DNA of 64,000 bases, taken from assembly GCA_009869945.1 (NCBI GenBank), contig WIXG01000006.1, forward strand, positions 582,383 through 646,382, given 5' to 3'. The position numbers and the translations under genes are program-made. The notes below the pieces were generated by a model that was given only the letters and a program-made list of their open reading frames with translations, was not told the DNA's origin and ran no database searches. Shown in pieces: positions 1-13,218 of the stretch; position 1 is the first letter of the stretch, and each line of letters starts with the position of its first letter. This DNA is from Mesaphorura yosii (lineage: Eukaryota; Arthropoda; Collembola; Poduromorpha; Tullbergiidae).

Positions 1-540
1 TCTCTTCCAGGCGTTGATTCACACTCTATTATTCTCCACTGCACTGAGCAAGTGTGCACAAACTTTAAAACTATGCGGCTTTATACTCGGCTGGAATATA
101 ACTGGAAGCTTGCTCTACAACTTTTCTCCTTTATATTTTTCCGCATTTATACACGATTTATGCCAGGCAACCACTTACGGCAACAATGTCGGAGGACAAG
201 GAGAAAGTGAGACTCGGAGAAAGTTGGAGAAAGGCGAGAATCTTTAAGCTGACATTCCATGCAAATTCAATTCATCCCGAAAACAAACACCGCGACTCTT
301 CCCTCGTGACAAAAATATGCCCGGCTACGGGAAAAGATTTCAGCATTTGTCACCATTGTCTTCATACACTCATTCAGACAAAGATCTTCACAAAGCAGAC
401 AAAATCTCACAGATTTCATCGTACCATAAATTCAGGACTTGGAGACAGTATGCTAAATTTTGTCCATATCCATTTCACAAAAGAAGGAAAACAAGAGGAG
501 GAAGGTAGACAGGCACAAGCGAATTTAAATATATTATTAC
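1..540. other. Left edge: presumed intron of the glutamate receptor
   Basis: The next expected receptor exon (end of the amino-terminal domain, then the first ligand-binding lobe) was searched for on the minus strand and not found. Short plus-strand ORFs are present but show no family resemblance. This is probably intronic. Confidence 0.45.
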
Positions 541-3500
541 CCGGAAAACTTTAGAAGAGCTCTTCGGATGGGTAAATCTTTGCATATCTTCAAACACATG
601 TAAATTTTCTGGTGTGTACTTGATGAGACGATATGAGGTTATGTTCACGCTGTTGTACGCGAAATCTTCCAAGTCGTACATTTCTAAATCCTGCAAAACC
701 AAATGTTTATTACTTGGAGTGTTATTCGAATTACTAATTACGACTGCCAGCGCTGGAGTGCGCAATGCATTAAATTGGGACACAAGCACTTTGTGACTGT
801 ACGCCGCTAGCGCCGCATTTGTATGCACGCTTAAACAACTAATTGGTCTCAGAGGACTGCCAACCGCATTCCCGCTCATTGTAATAGCTTGATTAGACGG
901 CGCTTTGATAGTGCACTCATAAAAATATTTGTCTCATTTCCTTGGTTCTCTGCCAAATGAGTGCGCCGGTGGCTGAAGTGCACTAGAATTATTTTGTCCT
1001 TCTCAGGATCTCTGATCCTGGCCAGTACGTCGCGGCTGCTAGAATTAGCGGTTCTCTATTCGATACAAATTTTATGCTTCCACGTGTTTCGAGCCAGAAA
1101 ATTTCTACTTCTAACAGGAAGTGGAACTTTCGATTTGGTACGAAAAATGGTATGTAACAAATTCTGGCCTGCGTGCAGTTGGTCACTGTGCTGTGCACTG
1201 CATTGAGGGAGTTGCAAGTCTGCAGATTCACCGCAGAAAGCACATTGTTGATTCTATCTTCTGTGAATCATAAATAATATCTATCACATTATTTCCTTCC
1301 TCTATCTCCTTTCCTTTGGAATCAGATTAGACTGCTTTTTCTTGGTGCATTCATACAGCCCTATCCTGTTGTATCTTTCTTTATCAAGACTGACACAAAT
1401 GCTCCCAGCAGTATCCCTCTATTGCATTAGGCATTATATGATAAGTTTACGCATAACTTTCTCCTTTGAAAATATCATTGCCAGTCACGGCCAGGAACCT
1501 GGCTTCTCTCCTTCACGACTCACGAAAGGAAAATCATGAAAACTTGCGTCGTGGCTACTTTCTTTTGAAATGTTTTCTTTCATGTCCTAACCATCTATGC
1601 ATGCCGAAGTTCAGTTTTTGCGTTTTGTCAGGGCCTGACATTCATTTCATTAACTTTGTCTTGTCTCACATTCTTCGCAATTTCTTAATATTAACAAATA
1701 CTGATTATTGCTTGGATTTCGCAAATTCGCAGGAATGACGAGCTTACCATTGTTGTGAAATGATAATGATACCGAGCATCGTTCATCTGCAATTGGAGTA
1801 CCTGTGAGATGTCATTCACTATATTAATTGAGCGTCTTAATAAGCTTGAGTAATTCAGAGGGTACTCACAGTACGAAACAGTAATGGCAAATGGTTTGTA
1901 TCAACAATTATATGGAAAATATTCCTTCTCTTGATTTCCTTCAATATTTCGCGCAAGGTACTTGGTGCCACTTGTCTCGGGAATATTTCGCCACGTCGGC
2001 TTCCGACACCTCCTTTGGGTACAAGGAATGGATCTTCTTTCTCTTTGCGAATCAAATCCTGCACTTGCAAGAGATCTGCAATGAAGTGTTCAAGAATAAT
2101 TTAACGACCTTCAATAACGTCTTTTAGATGAAGCTAATAAAGTAAATAGAAATGACGTAGTTTGGCAGTTTGGCTCTGCATCCTCAAAGTCAATTTCTTT
2201 ATGTGGTTCTAGTTTAGAATTTAGGTCATGTTAATCTACCAAGATTCATCGTTTGGACTTTATACGCTTCCTCAATTCTTCACACTGAACGCTGTCGAAA
2301 CTCAGACTTCCCATAATTATTAAAGTTTCCGGCTCATGAAGCGAAATGGCCGTAAGTTGTACAGGAAAACTTTCAGGTGTTGAAAGCACTTTAAGCTATT
2401 AGGTGCCTTTACTGCCACTTTCGCCAGATAAACGAAATTAAAAACCATTTCATCGGCTCGAGTCATCATGAACTGGCAAGCACGAGTCAGATACTGGTCC
2501 CGAAACACAGCTAACGAACGCGTTCTTAAATCAAAGTTGATTTCTAATAAAAATCTTCAGGTTCTTCCGGTCACTACTCTTTCACAGTAACTTAGAGGAT
2601 ATTTCATACGGAACATAAAAATATTGCTTCGGAATCCTTGATGAGATTAAGTTAGCCTTCCGCCTCGTACTTTATGACTCAACTACGAAATATGATAATG
2701 AAAACTGGAAGTTTTTTCAAGAGGTTTGGTTATTTGGGTTTCCTGTGCGGTCGCAAATCGGTGAAAGGTTATAAAACAAACATACAATGTGAAGTCTGAA
2801 TTCGGTCTTCCTAAGTTCAGATTTTCTATATGTTGTTCAATTCTTCGTCCTCCTACTGCGTTAACCAACAGTGGACTGAATGACCTTACCGTCATATTCC
2901 TCATACAGAAGTGCCACTCGAGTCCAGTTGAAGAAATTGACGGCGTCCTTGAGTGCTTCGCCCAGGATCGTCTTCGATGGGGCGAGTTTTGTGGGAAAGG
3001 AAGCATGTGCATACGAAGACTCTGAAGCTGGTTCGTGGGCTGATGAGGTGGGAAGAATGAGAGGCAAGTCAAGGGCGAAGGAGAGCGATTTCAAGTGGGA
3101 TTCAAGTGACGAATCTATCCCAGTGGCGAAGAGCGCTGAAATCCCAGCACTTATCAATTGACATCCTGACAATTTAATGAGAATGGAATTAGATTGCGGT
3201 TATAAATCTGGAAATGCAGGTGAGAATTAAATTACTCTCCATCTTTCCGTATGGTCACGCTGTGTGGTACGATTTTCATTTTCATATCCGCACACCTGCG
3301 GATACTTTGCGTAGTCGCAAACGGATCTCATCACATATAGAATTGAATCAAGCTAAGTGAAAGGCCCACTTTTAAGTAATAACAAGACTCCGGCGAATCT
3401 CCTCGACACATTCCAGCCATCTTCAGATTGATAATCTGAATATTCAATAACCGGTTTATAGCCTGTAATTTGGTCGTGTCTTGCCAACTGAGAACCTTGA

Positions 3501-6500
3501 ACGATTAGAGCAGGACTCAACCTCCTCTGCATTGCAACCGCCACTGCTTCTCGAAACGGGTGGCATTTTGTATGTAAATTAAAAGAGAAAACCGAAGAGC
3601 GAGGAAGAAACACAAGAAGATAAGATTTTTTAAAGTGGAGTCAAGGGAGAATGAATAAAATATAAAAAGACACGAGATGCACTTGGAAAGTCATCAGTTT
3701 CCTCAGATGTTGTCGTGTCCTGTTCATGTTCCTTCCCCAAGCAACGCAAGAGCAGGCGAACACAAGGCAAAAGACTAGCGCATAATGTGCAATATGACTC
3801 TCATGGGTTCATGAGTAAAATTGCCATTTTCTTGACTCAAAAAACTATTTGCACTCTCTTTAAGTAACTCGCCTGAGACTCGGCGTATTAAAACTCCTTT
3901 ACGGGCTGTGTTATCGCGACTCTTTTAAAGCTTAATGACAATTTTATTTCGCACAACTTCCGCGTACAAATGTGAAATTCCCGCCTTGATTCTTCTTCCA
4001 GATACGCTAACTAATTAGACTACAATTTGTTTCAAACTTTAATCTCTGCGAGGCAACTTCCGTAGGAATGTTTATTGATTCGTAAAAATTAAGGACGCTC
4101 TTTCCGAATTTCTTTTCGGGAGGGAGAAACAAAAGAATTAGTTGAAGACGGCCTGACAGCCAGCCTTATTATGATTGTTACAGTAATTGTGCATTTCTCC
4201 TCGCAAGACATCGAAAAATTCGTTCATTCTACAGTGGAACAAGACCACGCAAAAACATGCAATCGGGTTGAGAAATATGAAGAAGGAAGAGAACATGTTC
4301 TGTTAATTTGCTCCGCGATGGAATATATAAATTGTAATGAAGCTGTTCTCGTTCTCGTGCTTCACTAGCTTGTACGGTACGAGTCTGGAAGACACTGGTT
4401 CCTACATGTGCGAGTTTTCGATGTATTCTCGTAACAATTGTTTGTAGACAGCTAGTTTTACAAGAACCACAGAATAAGGACGCAGTTCGATATAACGCTT
4501 CCTCCGCCCGCACATGTGAATCTTTATTTTTGGCTTTTTCCTTTGCTGTTGGCTGTCGACTGCCGACTTCACTTGTCTCCGTCTCATTTTCCCTACTTTC
4601 ACTCTGTGAATAATGAAAATGAGCCTCAAACTTAATTCACGAACTCATAAGCGAACAATTTACATGATGCGTCTCATTTTGTATCGCACTGCGCGCTTTC
4701 ACCTGCACAAACTGGAGTCAAATTGCAATGTATATTTCTTGCGAGTGAGGTTGTCGTGGCTGTGGTCTGGCTATCATGCTCCAAGCTAAATAAAGTAAAC
4801 CCTGTGCGTAGTCTTTTGTTTTAGACCCAGACATGTCGATCACAGAGCGTTGAAACAGAAAAATAAGACGCACAACTAATTAAAGCCAACTAAATCGACT
4901 AATCACAAGTGCACAGAAAATGAAATAGCTCATATTGTTCATGAAGACGATGAACCGAAGATTGGGACTGAATTAACGGCATTTATGCAAGCATGCAAGT
5001 AATCACAAGCTAACTAAATAAAAAACAATTTAATATTGACTCACTGATGGACTGACTTCTGAGAGAAGCAAACCTGAAAGCGCTCGTCATGGAGAGTGTT
5101 TACATTCTGGTAACTATTTTTCTCTCGGTTGATTTGCCGTAATATGATACTCATATAAACTATTAAAGTCGGAATTGCCAATTGCAAAAGAGAAGAAAAT
5201 GCTCCATGAAATGCGGCATTTCCCGCATTATCAACGAATTTCTTCATTCTACCTCAATTTATATTTTAAGACTCTGGCGACTGGCTGAATGCGTATATTG
5301 CATCGCATCCTGAGCCAGTGTGAGAAGAGGAAGTCAGGAATTCCTTCTAATATCATGACAAACATGTTCACTGTAAAGTCAATGGTCCCGTCGGCATCCG
5401 AACCCATAAAGAACCTCATCAATCATATTTTAGGTTCCTACTTGGTACACATAAACTTTTGCAGGGATCTTGCAGAAAACCACATGGCCAATGATCGCTT
5501 GCTTTCACTCACTCGTACGCATCGCACGTATTGACCATCTGTTGGCTGGACACACGGCTGTTGTGGCCAGCATTTTAGTACATTAAAGAATAATAAAATG
5601 TGGAATGCTGACAAGCGGAATTAGGCGGCCGAAATAAAATGGAGTCTCATTGCCCGAAACCGGAGATCGGCAAGCACTGGTACTCTGACCTGAAACTTAC
5701 CGATTCTCGTGGCTTGGAAGACGTCGTTGTGCTTGAAGAACAGCGTTCTGTGGACGAGTGTCGAGTTGCCGAGCAGCTTACGTTCTCGATTCACTGCGAA
5801 CACGGCATACTTGAAAGCGATTTCGACCGGAGTGGCTTTGAATTCCTCTGGAAATATTCCACCTGAATAAATAAACAATAGACCAACAGATTAGAAGAGA
5901 GGTTAACAAGTTAGCGCGCCGTGATGAGATTTTTCGATGGCTCGGACGCGAGTGAGCTGCTGCACAAAATCGCAAGGAACTTGGCCGTCTCTCCTAAATG
6001 TCAACATAATGTGTGGATTGATTTCTGCATTGAGTTATCGCCTGTGAGTAATTTCTTCTTGATATGAAAAGCCACCATACGAAATACGAAAGACGATGAT
6101 GAATAACAGAAAGTAATCGTTTCTTTTTCTCAACTTTAAGCCTTCCGCTGTCTTTTTGTGATACAGAGATTTCTTCCGCTGAGACAGCGACCGGGTAATA
6201 GATACGTTGCACCCTGCGAAAATGGCTTTTATATTTTGTCTGGGACTGGGAGGCGCAATCAATCTCTTTCTCCCTCGAGTGCGTTCCCGAGAATATGTAC
6301 TCACGCCATTTGTTCTATAAATATGGTGGCATTATTGTCATCAAGTGAACGCTCATCGCTTCTGCTGCAGGGATCCACGCCAACACATGTACATATCTCC
6401 ATCGTCTTGTGACGATGTCGGCATGTCGTCGTAATAACATAATGATGAAAGGCACGCATAACTCAACATGAAAGTTCAAACTTGCTTGGCAAGAGGAAAT

Positions 6501-9500
6501 TTCAAAGAAATGAGGTTAAATTCCCGACATGATTTCATGATTATAAATTACTGTAGGAGAGTGAGTATAAGTGACAGTCAAATTAGGCCGTGCTCTGTGG
6601 AGGTGGAGGAAGCGGGGTGACGTTGTGAAGTCTCGTAATGAATATAAATACTCTCTCGTGATGGCAAAACCAACACCTCACGTAAATTAACTTTCACAGA
6701 AGTTTGGGAATTCCAAACATTTCACATCTTTCTATCATCATCAAAAGGTGATTGAATCGCAGCTGAGCGTCTGGCTGCCTCAGCTGACACCTACGCGTTG
6801 AAAGCGCGTTTGTGTGAAACTTTGTAATGTATTTAGGCTGTCATCGAAACTAGCTTCGGCTGATTTCTGAAATATCGAGGCTCTTTATTGAAGGCAGGCT
6901 GAACGAGTTTGGCCGCTCACATGTGAGGTTGGTGCAACGAGGAAATTAGTTTGAACGTGAAGTGTGAAATTAGCTGAAAGGAGAAGAAAGCCGCCTGCCT
7001 CCTCCGGCGGAGAAGTGGAAGTGGAACCACTTTGCACAGGCGGAGTGGATGCAGACGACTTGGGCTGAGATTGAGAAAGTACAATTGGTTTAGCAATACG
7101 ATGTCTGTACATTATCATCAGCTGTCGACTTAAGAAGAAATACGTGTACATTATTGTATTATTATACAGTGAGCAATATATTAGTGTTCCAGCCGAGTGT
7201 CGGTGGCGTGCACTTGTAGCGATATTGATTTAAGTACAATATTTTTCATATGAGCCAAAGAAAAGGAAATGGCACTTCTGTCGTTTCCTATTCATTCGCC
7301 CAGCTGACGATCCAGAAAGCTTTTAAGGCCATTGTGGAGAATGCAGAAGACGCGACTGCGAGAAGGCAGCGAAAGTCAAGGCAGATTAATAAGAAATCGA
7401 TGATGGCCTCTTCTCCTCTTAACGTCTTCGCATGACCACCCTTTTTAAAGAAAAATAAGATAAGATGACAATCTTTATATGTTTGCTTTCTCTTCCTCAA
7501 AGACATTTTCATTGCTCGCTTTCACTCAGAGACTTATTTGCTTCCGTATTGTTGAGCGTGACTTCCAAGCTGCAGCTGTAAAAGGCAGAACGGTCGAACG
7601 ACTTGATCTTGTAATCTTGTCGCTTTCCCAAACGACCTGAATTATCAATCTCGAAGTGACGCCAACGTTGTCTGCTCACAGAATTCTTATCCCATTTCAC
7701 ACCAACCAACGCAAACTTTTCCTTCAAAGGTGGCTCACCAAAGAATTTCAAATGTCTGGTAAACGATCGTGATTCCGATAAAAGGTCTACAACTTCTTTC
7801 TTGAAGCTTCTTTCTTACAGATGACATTTGACAATTTCTCCAGCTCAATAAACCGTTGTTAAGAAGTTTACAAAGAAAGGTCGCCAGCACAGTAATTCTT
7901 CACGACGATTTCGACACTTCGTGAATAGAGTAATGAAAAGCGGAAGTTAATCCGGGAAAAGAAACACGAGTTAGAAAACGTATAAATGTAAAGGGTGAAT
8001 AAAATCGGGAGTGTGAAAATGGAGGGCATAAAAGCGAATAAAAGCAGAAACCGTTTCAGTTGACTTTATTGCTCTGGAATGAAGAAAGCACTGGAAGGGA
8101 GCAGAAAAAGGAGGAAGTTGACTAAGTACAGGAAGATAAGTTTAATCATGAACTAACCTCAATCTTAATTTCACAAATGAGTGACTCATTCACTCAGACG
8201 TGTAAGAAAGAAAGGAAAAACGCACAGGAACTTTTGAACAAAAGGCAAATAAAAGAAAAGTCGTAAGAAAGGATTGGAATCGGAATTACATATGTACACG
8301 CGGTGGATGCGGTGGGCTGCCTCACCAGGAAGCAACCATTTCATAATGCAGCACTTGTACAATGCACGACATAATAATCTTACGTATTACCTCACTCAAA
8401 AGAAACCAAATCTCGGTACTGGAAGAACGAATCACTTCCATACGAGTGCATTGCTTTGCCCCGACGAGGTCTCTTCGATATACATCAAGATTGTGACTGC
8501 GAGAAGCTGTTAATCCAAGTTTGCTCACTTTTATTAGCATTTGCAAGAGTACGGCTTCTTCTTGGACGGAGGCATGAATAGGAGCAAATGAAACGGATTC
8601 TGCTGTGTATTTTTCGGTCGCTTGTTTCGGATTTGCAACTTATTCCTCATTCGTTCTTCACGGAGTCTCAACTTTCTCCGAGAAAGTTATTTCCGCAAGG
8701 TAAGTTCCGACTTTGTGTTTGGAGGACCCGAGACTGGGAAAGCTTCCTCATTCCGAGTTATAGAAATACTGAACAAGGGCGAAAATTCATTCGTGTGAAC
8801 AAAATATCAAAAAACTTTATTGTCTACCATCCCGGAAAGAAGTTTCTCTCGCTTTTTACTTTCTTCCTCTGTGGCCGGTCTGCAGCTTCCTTTCCTCGTG
8901 CGACAGGGGAAGTTATGTACTCTTCTGTGGTTTGCTGCTTTGGTCGTGGCGGTCTCCCTTCGTTCTCTGCTGCGCCTGCAGCTCGCACTCGTTCTTATTT
9001 GCTCGTCTCTTCATCATCGTCCATCGCGAAACACCACGCGATTGGTGACGATGTTGGTTTCGGTGGTGTTGGCTTGCCCGGCAAAGAATCTGAACCGTTT
9101 AGAAATTCTTTTCACGTTCTAAAATCAACACTCTGGTTTGAGGTCAACTAAAACGGCATAACCCGCGTGTACCAGTGACTTTCGCCAGACTCTTTATTGC
9201 GCTACGTTTCCTTCCGATTTTTATATGAAAGCCACACAGCGGGACGACGCCGACTATGTATGAGCAACTCGGAACAAGGAAAAGGTGTTTGCTGGTCCCA
9301 AGCGGGTTTATTTATAGTCGTGGTCGACTCCAACGAATTCAGCACACGTGTTGCGACGACGATGAGGTCACTAAACAAGTCAGTCCATTACGATTATTAT
9401 TATTGGCGATTCCCGATTCCGTGACCATGGTCAGAGCAGGTCCCATGTCTGGATGAGGGAGGCCTGTGCACAACATCGCACACGACACATAAAGATAACT

Positions 9501-12500
9501 CATTTCCTCCGAAACGCGGTTGACTTTTATAAACTTCCAATCCATTAAGGTTCTCCACTTTATCAGACCAAGTTATTCAGAAAGAAATGATTTCGTCCAT
9601 TCATTCTTCGTTTCTTCTGACTCCTGGCTGTAGAACGCCGAGCTACATTTTATGAACGATACTGAACTATCAATGAAGGAGTAAAGTGATTGTAAATATC
9701 GCGTTCTCTTCAATATCTTTCGGTTTCCCAATTTTAGTTTCAGTCTGCAGTTTCATCCCTCTGCTAATACGAGCACCATTTCATTGGACTTTTCACAAAA
9801 TTTCCAATCTAATTCCGATCTTTGACTAAGAGAGAAAGTAGATCGGAGAGGATTTCAAACATTATTGATTTGAACTCTATCCTCCAAGATTATCCATTTT
9901 TGGGGCATCATTTTATACTTTTCACGTCATCACTTTCTTTCAGATGGCGGCCATACACAAGCCGTGCCATTACACCGGGAGAAGAAGGAGAGAGAAAGAA
10001 AATCCCCCGTGGGGTTTCGGCATGATGAAATCCTTTCATCTTTCCTCAATACTTTAATATATACATTAATGTTACATGAATGAATATCTTTATGACGGCA
10101 GATATGCAAACCCTCCGCGCTGCACCAAGTATTGAGGCATATCTTGTTTACGGAATAACAGGGCACACCACAAAGAAAAGAGACGCGAGACATGGTCGCC
10201 GCTGCCACGTGGCCTCTGATATAATAACCCCGAGCTCAAACGACGAAAATTATTATCGTATTAATGCCGTCTATCACATTAGCTTATTATAATCAGCAAT
10301 GCACGTATACACGGCGTGTGAGTGTTCAGGCAAAAGCTATCATGCCATCTGCAAGCAATGCTTTCTTATTCAAGGAATCAAAGCGTTATTCCCGTGCATA
10401 GGTTGTAAAGTAATCTCTCATGCAAATGGGAATGATGCTCAAACCTTTCACCCCGCTGTGCAGCTGCATATGAGACTAGACGCACGGAATGCAAAAGTGA
10501 GCCCAGACCCCGTATATCATTGCTAACGGAAATAAATCTTGATACAAATTAGTTTTTTTAATTCTGCATCCCAGCTCCATCGCACTCGAACTCAGCAGCG
10601 AGGCCAAAAAGGGAAAGCCCAAGAGAGGCAGGATAGTGAGAAAGAAAGAGTAATTGCTGGTGCATGAATTTGAAGAGCAAACGGCAGCAAATTCAAAGAT
10701 TTGTCTGTGGGTCTAGTCACTAGTTAAGTGCCGCACTCCCGCTGAACGCCAAGCCGTGCTGATTTGTTCAGAGTCAAGGCAGCGAGACGAGGAAGTGGAT
10801 TTCATGTCTTCCCATTCACACTTTGCTTCTCCTTCCCTTTACCGTGCTTGCCCGAGCGGTGCTGCGAAATGCATTCATCATGTACGCCGAAGTTCTCAGT
10901 TGTCCATTTCGGGATGTTGGCTGGCGGCGAAGAAAAATAAAATATTTGCTAATCTCGAGCAGGGCAAGTGAGGCGTGGTGCAAGTCGCGCCACGTTTCGT
11001 TCAACTGAAACTGACGTCAAAGACAGCACGGGCCAGGCCAAGTCTTCATGTACGATAAAACAGAGTCACGAATTTATAGAATTGGCGTGTTTGCGAGCGT
11101 GACAGAGAACAACAGCCATTAAGTCTTCCATTACAGACTTTCCTCTCAGAGTTTGGTTCATGATTAAACTTCTCTCGCAACTTTTCTAATTGAGTATGCA
11201 AAGACTTCGTTCTGCACATTGTATCCTCGTTCGTGCGTCTGATACGGACCCTGAAACCGAAACGATCAGGAGCAGCGGAATCAAGTACGTGCGGGGCACC
11301 GATCCCGGTTCCGGTCTCACATTCTCATCCAATAACAATTTTTAGTTACCGGTAACTTTTTCTCAAAGTAAATGGCATGCCGATATATTTTAAAACACTT
11401 TCGGGAGAAAGTCGCCAAAAGTTACGCAATCAAAATTAGAGTTAAAAGTGTAATAAACTATTTTTCATTTGCTCGTTATTTGTCTCCGTTTACTCAACCC
11501 GGGTCACAGTGCCAACCAGCCACCGGAGCCACTCATTCAGTTCTTTCATCATCGCAAATTCCGGCACGCAGTCCGGCGACTCGTGCTTGTCTACTACATT
11601 TCACGTTCCACTTTAATTTCCATTTGCTCGTACTCAAATTTGTAAAGTTTCGCCGGTCCTCTGTAAAAATAAATTAAACGTCAACAGACCATCTTGCACT
11701 TTCTTCGGCATGGCGGGCTTTAATTCAAAGACGTGAGTTTCACCCGCATGGAAATTCGGGCGTATTCTACGGAGATAACAATGACAAACGATGAAAACCG
11801 ACCGAGAGCGAGCTCTGAATTGCATTGCACTTGAGGAAACGGTTCTTTCGCGTCGTGCGTTTGGTCATGCTAGCCGGAGTCTAACATTTATTCAACGTGA
11901 CACGCGTAAGTTATGGCATTAGGCGCAGTGACAGCAGAATGAATGGCTTTATGATGATGACGGGGCTACACGATAGCGGACATATGTAAAAGTTCAACAG
12001 CTTTGAACTCTGTCGAAAGACGAATGCGAGCGGACGAGCTCAGGCTCCGCGCTGAAATTGTTTATCTTTTGTATTTACTGGTAAGCGGATGAGCTCTAAT
12101 CTGTTTCCCATGAGAAAAAGCATTCGTTTCTATTAAACAACTGCTACCAGTGTGGCCGGCAGGTTTACGGCGTACTGCTAGAGAAAACAATGCTGAAATC
12201 CGAACCGTGCGACCGTTGAACAAGAGTAGATTGATTCGGTGGCAAAAATAGCATCAGGCATTTAATCGAGCAAAGTGTGGGCGAATTTTGAACACAGATC
12301 AATGAGAAATTTAGCAAAAACACGTCGAAAATCGTATAGCCTGAGAAATGCCTGAAAATTATTGAATGAATGCCGTGACTTCTTTATACGAAGGCGAGTT
12401 AGCTAATAGTGCCTGGCAGAGGCAATAAAATGTCTTGTCGTTTGTATTCAAACGATATTGGATTACAGGACCCTCGGCACATCGCTACAGAAAATGTAGT

Positions 12501-13197
12501 GCTAGAATCAGGGTATAAAATTATAGAAAATTAGTTATGAAAGAGATTGTGAAAATTTGAGACTCGTAAATTGGAATTTATCTGCCTTTCCTCTCACGAC
12601 ATAAAACTAAACTACCTTGCCATGGCCGTTGCATTCTACCGTTGTGCAGCTCACGTAAACATGAACGAAGGTGGAGAGAGTAAAAAGTTAAAAGCAAAGG
12701 AACATTTACTCCTGCTGCTATTCACTTTGCTTATTACATTCATTTATACGTGCAGGTCTCGTGTACACAAAGTTGGCGAGTCACGTCGTGTAATAGCTTG
12801 ATGGCTTATGAAATGAGATTTTATAGAAATGACATCGGACGAAGTGCACGAGAAGGAGACATCACATTCGGCAATAGAATTATTATTAATATTAACAGTT
12901 GATATTGCAGCCTCGCAGTATATGTATTAGTTTATCACAAAACACAGCGAGCTCATTACGAAATCAATCACTCTGACTCTCTCGGGGCGGGTGTCTTATC
13001 GCAGAACACGAACTGAAGAGCGCGTCGAATGTCACATCACTTTTACGCTTGCATTTTATAGTGGGTATAAACTTTTGACGACACATAAAATTGTCTTACG
13101 ACAATTTTAATTAAGACTTACCTATGCGAATCACTGCGGGAAGAGGTAACACACTTTCAATGCTCCAACATAAAAAGAGTATGAAATGAAGTCGCAT
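541..13197 (-). CDS. Ionotropic glutamate receptor, kainate type (5' part: signal peptide and amino-terminal domain)
   Basis: Ligand-gated cation channel subunit of the plasma membrane. Six minus-strand exons, in translation order: 13122-13197, 5701-5862, 2890-3165, 1870-2075, 1748-1801, 541-690. They join in frame to 308 residues, with phases matching at each junction. The first exon encodes a signal peptide starting MRLHFILFLCW and ending VIRI, which splices to GGIFPEE, the usual start of the mature receptor. Later family marks are CQLISAGISALF, NFFNWTRVALLYEEYD, IFHIIVDT, YHYHFTTM, and DLEMYDLEDF followed by NVTI-like NSVNITSYRLI. All belong to the amino-terminal (ANF-receptor-like) domain. 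The ligand-binding domain and pore lie left of the window. The 541 end rests on a donor reading GTAATA and is the least certain boundary. An in-frame ATG at 13218 could add seven residues; 13197 was chosen because it gives the cleaner signal peptide. Kainate rather than AMPA or NMDA type is inferred from resemblance. Confidence 0.88.
1748..1801 (-). CDS. 54-nt micro-exon of the glutamate receptor
   Basis: This exon is too short to stand out as an ORF. On the minus strand it is bounded by an acceptor (CTCACAG) and a donor (GTAAGC). It encodes VLQLQMNDARYHYHFTTM, matching the family segment that leads into the DLE motif at the start of the next exon. Both junctions are phase 0, so skipping it would remove 18 residues without a frameshift. 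Confidence 0.85.
3166..5700 (-). other. Second intron of the glutamate receptor (2.5 kb)
   Basis: This intron joins codon ATC G to GA TGT, giving RI-G-C-Q-L-I, the conserved cysteine-containing start of the next exon. The phase (1) matches on both sides, so no further exon is needed here. Nothing else recognisable was seen in it. Confidence 0.75.
5863..13121 (-). other. First intron of the glutamate receptor (7.3 kb)
   Basis: The intron runs from a GTAAGT donor, read on the minus strand at the 13122 boundary, to a pyrimidine-rich acceptor ending CAG at 5863-5865. It separates the signal-peptide exon from the rest. The longest plus-strand ORF in it (8588-9151, 187 codons) has no recognisable domain and lies in a pyrimidine-rich stretch, so I do not call it a gene. 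I saw no clear nested gene or repeat family. Long first introns often hold regulatory elements, but none can be pointed to here. Confidence 0.75.
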
Positions 13198-13218
13198 TGT
13201 GTCCTCCACATTTGACAT

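Noticed and set aside
8588-9151. 187-codon plus-strand ORF in the glutamate receptor intron
   Set aside because: No recognisable domain, pyrimidine-rich composition giving serine/phenylalanine/leucine bias, and a second overlapping frame equally open. Most likely chance.
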